Source of the DNA: JAEUJM01 sp044221555
GTDB taxonomy: Bacteria > Actinomycetota > Acidimicrobiia > Acidimicrobiales > DATDAH01
Length of the DNA stretch: 64,000 nt
Direction: 5' to 3'
Assembly (NCBI GenBank): GCA_044221555.1
Contig: JBGAOY010000005.1
Coordinates: 124,001 to 188,000 of the forward strand
Shown here: positions 1 through 7,926 of the stretch, piece by piece
Position numbering within the stretch: position 1 is the stretch's first letter
How the letters are laid out: every line of letters starts with the position of its first letter
Position numbers and translations under genes: made by a program
Notes under the pieces: generated by a model
What the model was told of the DNA's origin: nothing
Database searches by the model: none
Seen by the model: only the letters and a program-made list of their open reading frames with translations

Positions 1-72
1 CTACGAACGCAACACGAAGGCTAGCAACACTGACGCACGAGTCGGGGAATCCGCGGATTTCAGCGGCCCCAC

Positions 73-78
73 TACACT
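73..78 (+). promoter_or_regulatory. -10-like box of leaderless moaC
   Basis: TACACT ends 6 nt before the moaC ATG, so the transcript would begin at or next to the start codon. No Shine-Dalgarno sequence is present between them. The remaining bases 1-72 hold no recognisable gene. Confidence 0.5.
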
Positions 79-84
79 CCGCCC

Positions 85-585
85 ATGCCTGACGGTGGCC
101 TCACCCATCTGGATCCGCTCGGTCGTGCCCGCATGGTGGACGTCACGCCGAAAGACCAGACCCACCGGCGGGCCGTGGCCCGGGGCCGGGTCTACATGGC
201 GCCCGAGACCACCTCGCTGGTCGCCAAGGGGGCCATCGGCAAGGGCGACGTGCTCTCGGTCGCCCGGGTCGCCGGCATCCAGGCGGCCAAGCGGGCCCCC
301 GACCTCATCCCGCTCTGCCACCCGCTGCTCGTCAGCTCGGTGCTCGTGAACTTCCAGATCGGTGACAACTTCATCGAGGTGGAGGCCCACGTCGAGACCG
401 TCGACCGCACCGGTGTCGAGATGGAGGCCCTCACCGCCTGCTCGGTGGCCGCGCTCACGATCTACGACATGTGCAAGTCGGCCGACCGCTCGATGGTGAT
501 CGCCGACATCACCCTGTGGGAGAAGACCGGCGGACGCTCGGGCACCTATCGCCGGCCCGACGCCGACGGCGACGCTTCGCTCTAG
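85..585 (+). CDS. moaC: Cyclic pyranopterin monophosphate synthase MoaC
   Basis: MoaC works with MoaA in the first step of molybdenum cofactor synthesis, converting the 3',8-cyclo-GTP intermediate into cyclic pyranopterin monophosphate in the cytoplasm. The 166-residue protein has the family length and signatures: MVDVTPKDQTHRRAVARG near the N-terminus, the IPLCHPLLV segment, the VEMEALTACSVAALTIYDMCK block and the KSADRSM block. The ATG is preceded by a -10-like box and no ribosome binding site, fitting a leaderless start. It converges on moaA, which supplies its substrate, with a hairpin between the two genes. Confidence 0.96.
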   Translation: MPDGGLTHLDPLGRARMVDVTPKDQTHRRAVARGRVYMAPETTSLVAKGAIGKGDVLSVARVAGIQAAKRAPDLIPLCHPLLVSSVLVNFQIGDNFIEVEAHVETVDRTGVEMEALTACSVAALTIYDMCKSADRSMVIADITLWEKTGGRSGTYRRPDADGDASL

Positions 586-597
586 CGCGGACTCGCC

Positions 598-648
598 CGA
601 GCTCAGCGCAGGGATCGGCCCGACAGGCCGGAATCTGCGTTGAGTTCG
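598..648. terminator. Hairpin between convergent moaC and moaA
   Basis: A 14-bp stem with two G-U-type mismatches (598-611 with 635-648) and a loop of about 23 nt lies between the stops of moaC and moaA. No T-tract follows, as is common in high-GC actinobacteria. Its position between convergent genes suggests a two-way terminator. Confidence 0.45.
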
Positions 649-662
649 CGGGGCCGGGCGGG

Positions 663-1658
663 CTACCCGCCGATCTGGCTCATGGATCGGCGAGGACGGA
701 TGAAGTGCACCTGACCGATGGCGTGGCCGGCCCACTTGGCCCCCACCGCGTCGGCCACCACGCCGGCGATGTCGGCGTCGGTGCCGCCCGAGCGCACCAC
801 CGAGCGCAGATCGAACTCGTCCACCGAGAACAGGCAGTTGCGCAACTGCCCGTCGGCCGTGAGGCGGACCCGGTCGCACGAGCCGCAGAACGGCTCGGTG
901 ACGCTGGCGATGACTCCCACCTCACCCTGACCGTCGAGGTAGCGGAAGCGCTCGGCGGGCTGGCTGCCCCGGGCGATGGGCTCGAGGGGGTACACGGCGC
1001 CGATGGCGGCGACGATCTCGGCTTGGGTGACGACCTGCCCGTCGGTCCAGCCCTGGCCGGCATCGAGGGGCATGAACTCGATGAAGCGCACCGTGACGCC
1101 ACGCTCGCGCCCGAAGGTGGCGAAGTCGACCGCCTCGTCGTCGTTGACGCCGCGGATCATCACCACGTTGACCTTCACCGGGTCGAGGCCCGCGGCCACG
1201 GCGGCGTCGATGCCCTCGAGCACCCGGGCCAACTCGTCGCGGCGGGTGAGGGCCTCGAATCGGTCGGGGCGGAGCGAGTCGAGCGACACGTTGATGCGAC
1301 GCAGGCCGGCCGCGGCCAGGTCGTCGGCCATCGCCGCCAGGGTGGCGCCGTTGGTGGTGAGGGCCAGGTCGACGTCGAGCGCGGCCAGCTTGGCCACCAG
1401 CACCGGGAGGTGGGCCCGCACCGTGGGCTCACCGCCGGTGAGGCGGATGCTGTCGAACCCGTGGTGGGTGACCATCACGCGGGCCACCCGCTCGATCTCC
1501 TCGAAGGTCAACAGCTCGTCGCGCGGCTGCCAGACCATGCCCTCCTCGGGCATGCAGTAGGTGCAACGGAAGTTGCAGCGGTCGGTCACCGAGATGCGCA
1601 GGTCACGATGCACGCGCCCGTACGAATCGACCAGGCTCGTTCCCGGGGCGGCGGCCAT
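663..1658 (-). CDS. moaA: GTP 3',8-cyclase MoaA (radical SAM)
   Basis: MoaA is a radical S-adenosylmethionine enzyme that rearranges GTP to 3',8-cyclo-GTP, the first intermediate of molybdopterin. The 331-residue protein shows the N-terminal cluster motif CNFRCTYCMPEEG, the LRISVTDRC lead-in, the RLTGGEPTVR segment, the C-terminal second-cluster cysteines (FCGSCDRVRLTADGQLRNCLF) and a near-canonical C-terminal glycine pair (SQIGG). The ATG is supported by a -10-like TACCCT six nt upstream. That box overlaps the moeA stop, so moaA may have its own promoter inside the moeA-moaA unit. Confidence 0.96.
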   Translation of the reverse strand: MAAAPGTSLVDSYGRVHRDLRISVTDRCNFRCTYCMPEEGMVWQPRDELLTFEEIERVARVMVTHHGFDSIRLTGGEPTVRAHLPVLVAKLAALDVDLALTTNGATLAAMADDLAAAGLRRINVSLDSLRPDRFEALTRRDELARVLEGIDAAVAAGLDPVKVNVVMIRGVNDDEAVDFATFGRERGVTVRFIEFMPLDAGQGWTDGQVVTQAEIVAAIGAVYPLEPIARGSQPAERFRYLDGQGEVGVIASVTEPFCGSCDRVRLTADGQLRNCLFSVDEFDLRSVVRSGGTDADIAGVVADAVGAKWAGHAIGQVHFIRPRRSMSQIGG

Positions 1659-1664
1659 GCGGCC

Positions 1665-1670
1665 AGGGTA
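1665..1670 (-). promoter_or_regulatory. -10-like box before moaA
   Basis: TACCCT on the minus strand ends 6 nt before the moaA ATG, in the 13-bp gap after moeA. It could provide a leaderless internal promoter. Confidence 0.35.
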
Positions 1671-1671
1671 G

Positions 1672-2931
1672 CTACCTGCCTCGCGACGCGGTCCTTGCGA
1701 TGAGGTCGCCGAGCACCATGATCTCCACGGCCTCGCCCGCGGCGACACCGTCGCCGTCGTGCAGCACCGCCAGCGCGTTCGCCGCCGCCGTGGCCGCGAG
1801 CTGGTGCGAGCCCTGGGCGCCGGTGGAGCGCACGTGCACGATCCCGTCGTCGCCGTAGCCGGCGACCACACGCGTGAAGTGCGTCTTGCCGTCGGGCCGG
1901 CGGCCGAGCGGCTCGTCGGCGACGGCCGGGATGCGCACGCGGTCGGGATGCGGGTGGCCCATCATCGTCCGCAGCCCGGGGCGGGCGAACAGCTCGAACG
2001 ACACGAGTGACGACACCGGGTTGCCGGGGAGCCCGAACACCGGCGTGCCCGCGACGGTGCCGAAGGCCAGGGGCTTGGCGGGCCGGATGGCAACCTGCAT
2101 CCAGCGCATGTCGCCCAGGCGGTCGAGCACGACCTTCACGTAGTCGAAGTCGCCCATGCTGACGCCGCCGCTGGAGATGACTGCGTCGCACGAGGCGGCG
2201 CCCCCCTCGAAGGCGGCGGCGATGGCGGCCTCGTCGTCGGGGATGCGGCCCAGGTCCACCGGCTCGGCGTCGGCGCGGGCCACCAGGGCCAGCAGCATCC
2301 GCCGGTTGGAGTCGCGGATCTGACCCGGCGCCAGTGGCTCGGGGCCGTCCACCAACTCGTCACCGGTCGAGATCACCCCCACGCGCGGGCGCGGGTAGAC
2401 CGGCACGCGGCGCACACCCACGCTGGCCAGCACGCCGAGGTGGGCCGGTGTGAGCACCGTGCCCGCGTCGAACACCCGCTGGCCGGCCCGGAGGTCGTCG
2501 CCCACCCGGCGCACGTGGTTCCCCGGCGGCACCTCGACCAGCACCGCCACCCGCCCGTCCGGCGCCTGGCCGCCATCGCGCACGCTGGTGCGCTCGACCA
2601 TCACCACCGCGTCGGCGCCGGGGGGCATGGGTGCGCCGGTCATGATGCGCACCGCCTCTCCCGGCCCCACCGTCGGCCCCGGCGAGGCGCCGGCGGCCAG
2701 CGTGCCCGTGACGGCCAGCACGACCGGTGTCGCCTCCGACGCGCCGGCCGTGTCGGCCGCCCGCACCGCGAAGCCGTCCATGGCGGTGTTGTCGAACGGC
2801 GGCACCGCCTCGACCGCGTCGATGTCGACGGAGGTGACCAGGCCGAGGGCATCGACCAGCGGGACGGCGCGGGGGTGCCCGCGCTCGCACCCGGCGAAGA
2901 CGGTGGCCCGGGCGTCGTCGAGCGGGATCAC
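1672..2931 (-). CDS. moeA: Molybdopterin molybdenumtransferase MoeA
   Basis: MoeA inserts molybdate into adenylylated molybdopterin. The 419-residue protein carries the family landmarks: VPPFDNTAMDGFAVRAAD near the N-terminus, RIMTGAPMPPGADAVVMVE, the SSGGVSMGDFDYVK motif of the MoeA/MogA fold, and FGLPGNPVSSLVSFELF. The start is a GTG at 2931, five nt after the galU stop. Translation can be read further upstream only through galU in another frame, so longer starts are rejected. It belongs to a minus-strand series plsY-galU-moeA-moaA. Confidence 0.94.
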   Translation of the reverse strand: MIPLDDARATVFAGCERGHPRAVPLVDALGLVTSVDIDAVEAVPPFDNTAMDGFAVRAADTAGASEATPVVLAVTGTLAAGASPGPTVGPGEAVRIMTGAPMPPGADAVVMVERTSVRDGGQAPDGRVAVLVEVPPGNHVRRVGDDLRAGQRVFDAGTVLTPAHLGVLASVGVRRVPVYPRPRVGVISTGDELVDGPEPLAPGQIRDSNRRMLLALVARADAEPVDLGRIPDDEAAIAAAFEGGAASCDAVISSGGVSMGDFDYVKVVLDRLGDMRWMQVAIRPAKPLAFGTVAGTPVFGLPGNPVSSLVSFELFARPGLRTMMGHPHPDRVRIPAVADEPLGRRPDGKTHFTRVVAGYGDDGIVHVRSTGAQGSHQLAATAAANALAVLHDGDGVAAGEAVEIMVLGDLIARTASRGR

Positions 2932-2936
2932 GGCCG

Positions 2937-3848
2937 CTACACGATCTTCTGGCGCTCGACGAAGTCGGCCAGGAACGCCCGGAACTCGGCGCCCAGGTCC
3001 TCCCGGTCGACGGCCAACTCGACGGTCGCCCGCAGGTAGTCGAGCTTCTGGCCGATGTCGTAGCGGCCCTCGTCGAACACGAACCCGTACACCTCCTCGT
3101 CCTCGAGCAGCAGGGCGATGGCGTCGGTGAGCTGGATCTCGCCACCCACCCCGGCCTCCACCCGGTCGAGGCAGTCGAAGATCGCCGGCGTGAACACGTA
3201 GCGGCCCATCACGGCCAGCGTCGACGGGGCCACCTCGGGCTTCGGCTTCTCGACCACGCCGAGGATCTGCACGAGGTCGTCGGCGTCGTCCACCGGTTGC
3301 GGCCGGGCGCAGCCGTACGAGGAGATCTCCTCGATGGGGAAGTCCTTCAGGGCCACCACCGACCGGTGACGCTCCTCGTACACACCGATCATCGACTCGA
3401 GCACGTGGGACTGCTCGTCCATGATGTCGTCGCCCAGCATCACCACGAAGGGGTTGTCGCCCACGTGCTTGCGCGCCACCGCGACCGCGTGGCCGAGCCC
3501 CAGCGGCTCGCCCTGGCGGACGTAGTGGATGTCGGCCAACTCGGCCAGCTCGCGGATGTCGGCGAGGTCGTCGGTCTTGCCCTTCTGCTCGAGGTAGTAC
3601 TCGAGCTCGAAGTTGCGGTCGAAGTGGTCCTCGATGGCCCGCTTCCCCCGGCCGGTGATGATCAAGATGTCGTCGATGCCCGCTCGCACCGCCTCCTCCA
3701 CCACGTACTGGATGGCCGGGCGGTCGATGATCGGCAGCATCTCCTTGGGCTGGGCCTTGGTGGCGGGCAGGAAACGGGTGCCCAGGCCGGCGGCCGGGAT
3801 GACGGCTTTGCTCACCGCGCTGCGGGGCGTGCTGGATGCGGGGCTCAT
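2937..3848 (-). CDS. galU: UTP--glucose-1-phosphate uridylyltransferase GalU
   Basis: GalU makes UDP-glucose from UTP and glucose-1-phosphate for glycan and glycolipid synthesis. The 303-residue protein has the nucleotidyltransferase signature AAGLGTRFLPATKAQPKEM near residue 18, followed by PAIQYVVEEAV, GLGHAV and VVMLGDDI, all typical of bacterial GalU. The ATG overlaps the plsY stop by four bases, so the two genes are probably translationally coupled. Confidence 0.95.
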   Translation of the reverse strand: MSPASSTPRSAVSKAVIPAAGLGTRFLPATKAQPKEMLPIIDRPAIQYVVEEAVRAGIDDILIITGRGKRAIEDHFDRNFELEYYLEQKGKTDDLADIRELAELADIHYVRQGEPLGLGHAVAVARKHVGDNPFVVMLGDDIMDEQSHVLESMIGVYEERHRSVVALKDFPIEEISSYGCARPQPVDDADDLVQILGVVEKPKPEVAPSTLAVMGRYVFTPAIFDCLDRVEAGVGGEIQLTDAIALLLEDEEVYGFVFDEGRYDIGQKLDYLRATVELAVDREDLGAEFRAFLADFVERQKIV

Positions 3849-4489
3849 GGCTCTGTTCTCGGACCTCTCGAAAGGCGGGGGGCGCTGAAGGCGGGTTCCT
3901 GCCCACGCAGCAACCGGGCGATGTTCTCATGGTGCCGGACGATGACGCACAGCGAGACACCGAGGGCGATGACGACCTCGGCCGCGGGCCGACCGGCCAC
4001 CACCAGCACCAGCGGCAGCGCGACGGCCATGGCGAGGGACGCGGCCGACACCCGGCGGGTGAGCAGCGCCGTGGTCACGAACACCGCGCCCACCACGAGG
4101 CTGTAGGCCGGGTAGCAGACGATCACCATGCCGCTGGCGGTGGCCACACCCTTGCCGCCACGGAAGCGACGGGTCACGGGGAAGACGTGACCCAGCACGG
4201 CGGCGGCGCCGCACGCCAGTCCCAGCGTCTCGCCGCCCACGGCCAGGCCGATGCCCGCGGCGACCGCGCCCTTGGCCAGATCGCCGAGCAGCACCAGCGC
4301 ACCGGCCCAACGACCGGCCAGCCGGGCCACGTTGGTGGCGCCGGGGTTGCCCGAACCCTCGGCGGTCGGGTCGTGCCCGGCCCGCCGGCCCACCAGCAGG
4401 CCGGTGGGGAAGGTGCCCAACAGGTACGACAGCACGACGAGGACGGCCGCCGTGGTCACGCGAGCAATGGTACGTGCGGCACCGCCCAC
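3845..4489 (-). CDS. plsY: Glycerol-3-phosphate acyltransferase PlsY
   Basis: PlsY is a membrane enzyme that transfers acyl groups from acyl-phosphate to glycerol-3-phosphate at the start of phospholipid synthesis. It has several hydrophobic segments and the conserved loops SYLLGTFPTGLLVGR, GSGNPGATNVAR, FPVTRRFRGGKGVATASG and VRHHENIARLLRG. Two GTG starts are possible: 4489 (214 aa) and 4459 (204 aa, beginning directly at the first membrane segment). Neither has a strong ribosome binding site, and family length slightly favours the shorter one. Confidence 0.92.
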   Translation of the reverse strand: MGGAARTIARVTTAAVLVVLSYLLGTFPTGLLVGRRAGHDPTAEGSGNPGATNVARLAGRWAGALVLLGDLAKGAVAAGIGLAVGGETLGLACGAAAVLGHVFPVTRRFRGGKGVATASGMVIVCYPAYSLVVGAVFVTTALLTRRVSAASLAMAVALPLVLVVAGRPAAEVVIALGVSLCVIVRHHENIARLLRGQEPAFSAPRLSRGPRTEP

Positions 4490-4511
4490 TGGGGGTGGGC
4501 GACCGGGCGCT

Positions 4512-4540
4512 TTGGGGGCGGGGGCCCGGGCCGGTACGCT
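4512..4540 (+). promoter_or_regulatory. Putative promoter of the FmdB-type gene
   Basis: TTGGGG (4512-4517) and TACGCT (4535-4540) are separated by 17 bp, matching primary sigma spacing. The -10 box abuts the CIRCE palindrome, so a repressor bound there would cover the transcription start. Confidence 0.4.
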
Positions 4541-4565
4541 GGCACTCGCAACGTCCGAGTGCTAA
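4539..4565 (+). promoter_or_regulatory. CIRCE-like operator (HrcA site)
   Basis: The inverted repeat is CTGGCACTC-N9-GAGTGCTAA. The right arm matches the CIRCE consensus (TTAGCACTC-N9-GAGTGCTAA) at 9 of 9 positions, the left arm at 7 of 9, and the spacer is exactly 9 nt. It lies 20 nt before the start codon of the FmdB-type gene and just after a -10-like box, the usual place for HrcA repression. HrcA itself is not in this window. Confidence 0.8.
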
Positions 4566-4585
4566 CCGCGGCGGAGGCCGAAGAA

Positions 4586-4966
4586 ATGCCCACCTACCAG
4601 TACCGCTGCCGCGAGTGCGACGAAGACCTCGAGGTCGTCCAGTCGTTCACCGACGACCCGCTCACCAAGTGCCCGAACTGCAAGAAGAAGGCACTGCGCA
4701 AGGTGTTCGCCGCACCCGGCATCGCCTTCAAGGGCAGCGGGTTCTACAAGAACGACAGCCGGAGCGGCGCGACGAAGGGCTCGTCGTCGTCCGCCAACGG
4801 ATCGGCCGGGGACAAGGGCGACACGTCCGACAAGGGCGACGGGTCCGACAAGGGCGGCGAGGCCAAGAAGGAGGCCAAGGCCGCGACCACGTCGGACTCC
4901 TCGTCGGGGTCGGCCGCCAAGGCCACCACGACCAAGTCGTCGCCGTCCTCGTCGTCCTCCGACTGA
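4586..4966 (+). CDS. FmdB-family zinc ribbon protein
   Basis: The protein is 126 residues. Its N-terminal half is a zinc ribbon of the FmdB/CxxC-CxxC-SSSS family: MPTYQYRCRECDEDLEVVQS, then CPNCKKKALRKVF and a GFYKND segment. The C-terminal half is low-complexity, with charged GDKGD repeats and serine-rich runs. The family is thought to bind zinc and act in regulation or protein quality control, but no exact role is established. The CIRCE operator just upstream suggests heat-shock control. plsY diverges from it and mtnP follows closely on the same strand. Confidence 0.9.
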   Translation: MPTYQYRCRECDEDLEVVQSFTDDPLTKCPNCKKKALRKVFAAPGIAFKGSGFYKNDSRSGATKGSSSSANGSAGDKGDTSDKGDGSDKGGEAKKEAKAATTSDSSSGSAAKATTTKSSPSSSSSD

Positions 4967-4982
4967 CCGCGCCGCCACGCCC

Positions 4983-4988
4983 TAACCT
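4983..4988 (+). promoter_or_regulatory. -10-like box of leaderless mtnP
   Basis: TAACCT ends 7 nt before the mtnP GTG, in the 29-bp gap after the FmdB-type gene. Confidence 0.45.
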
Positions 4989-4995
4989 GTCGCCC

Positions 4996-5844
4996 GTGAG
5001 CGACACACCATCTCAGAACGACGCCTCCCGGGCCGACATCGGGGTCTTCGGCGGCTCCGGCTTCTACTCGTTCCTCGACGACATCACCGAGGTCGAGGTC
5101 GACACCCCGTACGGGCGGCCGTCGGCGCCGTTCCACCTGGGCTCGATCGGCGACCGCAGGGTGGCGTTCCTGGCCCGGCACGGCACCAACCACCAGTACC
5201 CGCCCCACCGCATCAACTACCGCGCCAACCTCTGGGCCATGCGGGCGCTCGGCGTCACGCGCATCCTGGCGCCCTGCGCGTCGGGGTCGCTGCAGCCCCA
5301 CATCCACCCGGGCGAGTTCGTGGTGCCCGACCAGTTCGTCGACCGCACCAGCGCGCGGAAGGACACCTTCTTCGAGGGGCCGACCGCCAACCACGTGTCG
5401 ATGGCCGACCCGTACTGCCCCGAACTGGCCGCGGTGGCCCTCGAGGCGGGCCGCGCCCAGGGCATCACCATGCACGAGGGGGGCACCGTGGTGGTCATCC
5501 AGGGGCCCCGCTTCTCGACGAAGTCGGAGTCCCGCTGGTTCCGATCGGCCGGGTGGGAGGTCATCAACATGACCCAGTACCCCGAGGCCGCGCTCGCCCG
5601 TGAACTGGGCCTCTGCTACGCCTCGGTGGCCCTGATCACCGACTACGACACGGGCCTCGAGGGGGTGGAGGGCATCGAGCCCGTCACCCAGGAGGAGATC
5701 TTCAAGTTCTTCGACGACAACCTCGAGAAGGTCCGCGGCCTGCTCTTCGACGCCATCGGCCGGGTGCCCACCGAGATCGGCTGCAGCTGCGCGGCCGGCC
5801 CCAACGGCATGGAGCCCGAGCCGCCGCCGGCCGTGGAGCCCTAG
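4996..5844 (+). CDS. mtnP: S-methyl-5'-thioadenosine phosphorylase
   Basis: This enzyme phosphorolyses methylthioadenosine to adenine and methylthioribose-1-phosphate in the methionine salvage route. The 282-residue protein shows the purine nucleoside phosphorylase type 2 fold markers IGVFGGSGFYSFL, FLARHGTNHQYPPHRINYRA, QGPRFSTKSESRWFR, INMTQYPEAALARELG and a C-terminal segment near ALITDYDTGLEG. The INMTQ motif favours methylthioadenosine over other nucleosides. The GTG start follows a -10-like box by 7 nt and lacks a ribosome binding site. Confidence 0.93.
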   Translation: MSDTPSQNDASRADIGVFGGSGFYSFLDDITEVEVDTPYGRPSAPFHLGSIGDRRVAFLARHGTNHQYPPHRINYRANLWAMRALGVTRILAPCASGSLQPHIHPGEFVVPDQFVDRTSARKDTFFEGPTANHVSMADPYCPELAAVALEAGRAQGITMHEGGTVVVIQGPRFSTKSESRWFRSAGWEVINMTQYPEAALARELGLCYASVALITDYDTGLEGVEGIEPVTQEEIFKFFDDNLEKVRGLLFDAIGRVPTEIGCSCAAGPNGMEPEPPPAVEP

Positions 5845-5895
5845 GCTGGTCTGCACTTCCCCTCACAGACCCCCACTCGTCGTGAGGAGGCGCCC

Positions 5896-6510
5896 GTGCG
5901 CCATCAACCGCTGTTCGTGTCGCGCCTGGCCCTGCGCCGGCGCCCGATCCTGTACTGGTCGGCTGCGGCCCTGGTCGCCACGGTGTGTGCGCTCACCGTC
6001 GGCGGCCTCACCGCTCGCGCCGAGCAGGCCGCGGCGCGCTACGGCGGCCTGCGGCCGGTCGTGGTGGTCATCCGTCCGCTCGACGTCGGCCACGAGGTGG
6101 CCGCCGCCGACGTGCGGCTCGAGCGGGTGCCCCGCGCCTTCGTCCCCGCCGGGGCGCTGACCGCGGCACCCGTCGGGCGCACCGTCGTGTCACCGCTCTA
6201 CCCCGGCGAGGCGGTCCTTGCCGAACGGCTGGCCCCGGACGGCCTGCGCGGCGTGGCCGCCCTGCTGCCCCCGGGCACGCTGGCCATGGCCGTGCCCACC
6301 GGCCCGAGCGCGCTCCGGCCGGTGATCGGCGACACCGTCGACGTGCTGGCCACCGCCGGTGACGGCGCCACCCGGGTGGTCGCCGACGACGCCCAGGTGG
6401 TCGACGCGCGCGGCACGACGGTCACGGTGGCCGTGGGCCGGGGCGAGGCGCCGGCGGTGGCCACCGCCCTCACCCAGGCCACGGTCACCCTGGCCCTCAC
6501 GTCGGGGTGA
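5896..6510 (+). CDS. CpaB/RcpC-like SAF-domain protein
   Basis: The 204-residue protein has a basic N-terminus, one membrane helix (about residues 20-40) and a SAF-type domain beginning VVVIRPLDVGHEVAAADV. This resembles the pilus assembly proteins CpaB/RcpC, which sit at the cytoplasmic membrane of Tad/Flp pilus systems. No other Tad genes are nearby, so a pilus role is unproven. A strong ribosome binding site (GAGGAGG, 5884-5890) decides the GTG start. Confidence 0.7.
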   Translation: MRHQPLFVSRLALRRRPILYWSAAALVATVCALTVGGLTARAEQAAARYGGLRPVVVVIRPLDVGHEVAAADVRLERVPRAFVPAGALTAAPVGRTVVSPLYPGEAVLAERLAPDGLRGVAALLPPGTLAMAVPTGPSALRPVIGDTVDVLATAGDGATRVVADDAQVVDARGTTVTVAVGRGEAPAVATALTQATVTLALTSG

Positions 6511-6530
6511 GGGCGCCGGCGGAGCCCGGC

Positions 6531-6556
6531 CCTGGCCCCGACCGCTCCCGGCCAGG
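6531..6556. terminator. Short hairpin between convergent genes
   Basis: A 7-bp perfect stem (CCTGGCC with GGCCAGG) and 12-nt loop lie between the SAF gene and the second tldE gene, which converge. It has no T-tract. Confidence 0.35.
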
Positions 6557-6573
6557 TGCTGCGAGCTGACGGG

Positions 6574-7926
6574 TCAGCGGCCGCCGAGGGACACGTCGTC
6601 GATCACCAGGGTGGCGCTGCCGGTGCCGCCCGGGAGCCATTCGAGGTCGTTGCCCACCGCCAGCACACCGAGCAGCAGGCGCTGGAGCGTGGACGCCAGG
6701 GTGATCTCGCGCACCGGCTCGGCCAGGGCGCCGTCACGGATCATCAGGCCCTCGGCGCCCACGGAGAAGTCGCCGCTGACGGCGTTCACGCCCGAGTGCA
6801 CGCCGCTCAGCGACTGCACCAGCAGGCCCCGGTCGATGCCGGCGATGAGCTCCTCGGGTGAGCGGTCGCCCGGCACCACGGCCAGGGCCTGGCAGCCCAC
6901 GCCGGGCGTGCTGCGTGAGCCGCGCACGGCCGAGCCCGTGGACGGGGTGCCGGCCCGGCGCCCCGTGTAGCTGTTTTGCAGGAAGTGGTCGAGCACGCCG
7001 TCCACGATCAAGGCGTTGCGCCGGCAGGCGAGGCCCTCCCCGTCGTGGCTGTCGGCGGCCATCGAGCGGCTGTCGGTCGGATCGTCGACCAGCGTCAGCA
7101 GCGGCGAGGCGATGGCCTCGCCCCGCCGATCGGCGAACGGCGACCGTCCCTTCAGCACCCGCTCACCGGTGAGGGTGCCCCCGGCGATGGCCAGCAGCGT
7201 GGCCGCCATGCGGGGCTCGAACACCACCGTGAGGCGCTGGCTGTCGGCGGGCGCGGCGCCCAGCATGCGGGTGGCCCGGTCGACCGCGTCGGCCGCCACC
7301 CGCGCCAGGTCGAGCTGGCCCGGCTCGCGGCCCACGTCCACGGCGCCGCCGATCTGCGTCTCGTCGCCGTCGTGGGCCAGCGCCGACGCCGACACACTGC
7401 AGTGGGTGCTGCGGCCCTCGACGGCGATGCCCGCGCTCGACGCCACCGCAGCGGCACCGGTGCCGTCGCCGTAGCCGGCGGTGCGCACCGCCGACACCCG
7501 GGGGTCGAGGCCCGTCACCAGCCGCTCGAGCTCCAGGGCCAGCTCGACCTTGCGCTCGGTGGGGGTGTCGGCCAGTGCCGGGTCCCACAGGTCCTGCTCG
7601 ATCACCGCCACACCGTCGGGCTCGGCCAGCCCGTTCCACTCGTCGGGCTCACCGAACCCGGCGTTGTCCCGGGCCTCGGCCAACGTGTCGGCGATCACGT
7701 CCGGCGCGTGCGAGCCCGCGTGGGCGAAGCCCTGGCGGTGGTCGACGATCACCCGGATGCCCAGGCCGAACGACTCCGCGCTGGTGAACGACTCGACCTC
7801 GCCGTTGTACGCCTTCACCGACGTGCCCCGGCCCCGGGCCACGAAGCACTCGAGCTGCTCCCCCGGTTGGGCCTGCGCCACCACCCGCTGGGCCAGCGCC
7901 AGCAGGTCGCCGTCGGGCCCGGTCAA
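6574..7926 (-). CDS. TldE/PmbA-family protein (second paralogue)
   Basis: TldE (PmbA) partners with the metalloprotease TldD in a heteromeric protease that trims unfolded or modified peptides. This 450-residue member has the family segments GLGIRVIVDHRQGFAHAG, EARDNAGFGEPDEWNGLAEP, GRRAGTPSTGSAVRG and GVHSGVNAVSGDFSVGAEG near the C-terminus. It has no HExxxH metal site, as expected for TldE. The likely start is a TTG at 7926 overlapping the stop of the upstream paralogue (TTGA), which suggests coupled translation. Upstream methionines fall inside the other gene. Confidence 0.88.
   Translation of the reverse strand: MTGPDGDLLALAQRVVAQAQPGEQLECFVARGRGTSVKAYNGEVESFTSAESFGLGIRVIVDHRQGFAHAGSHAPDVIADTLAEARDNAGFGEPDEWNGLAEPDGVAVIEQDLWDPALADTPTERKVELALELERLVTGLDPRVSAVRTAGYGDGTGAAAVASSAGIAVEGRSTHCSVSASALAHDGDETQIGGAVDVGREPGQLDLARVAADAVDRATRMLGAAPADSQRLTVVFEPRMAATLLAIAGGTLTGERVLKGRSPFADRRGEAIASPLLTLVDDPTDSRSMAADSHDGEGLACRRNALIVDGVLDHFLQNSYTGRRAGTPSTGSAVRGSRSTPGVGCQALAVVPGDRSPEELIAGIDRGLLVQSLSGVHSGVNAVSGDFSVGAEGLMIRDGALAEPVREITLASTLQRLLLGVLAVGNDLEWLPGGTGSATLVIDDVSLGGR

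Noticed and set aside
1..879. Long open frame on the minus strand opposite moaC and overlapping moaA
   Set aside because: Arg/His/Gly-rich translation with no family resemblance; it is the shadow of moaC and moaA in high-GC DNA.
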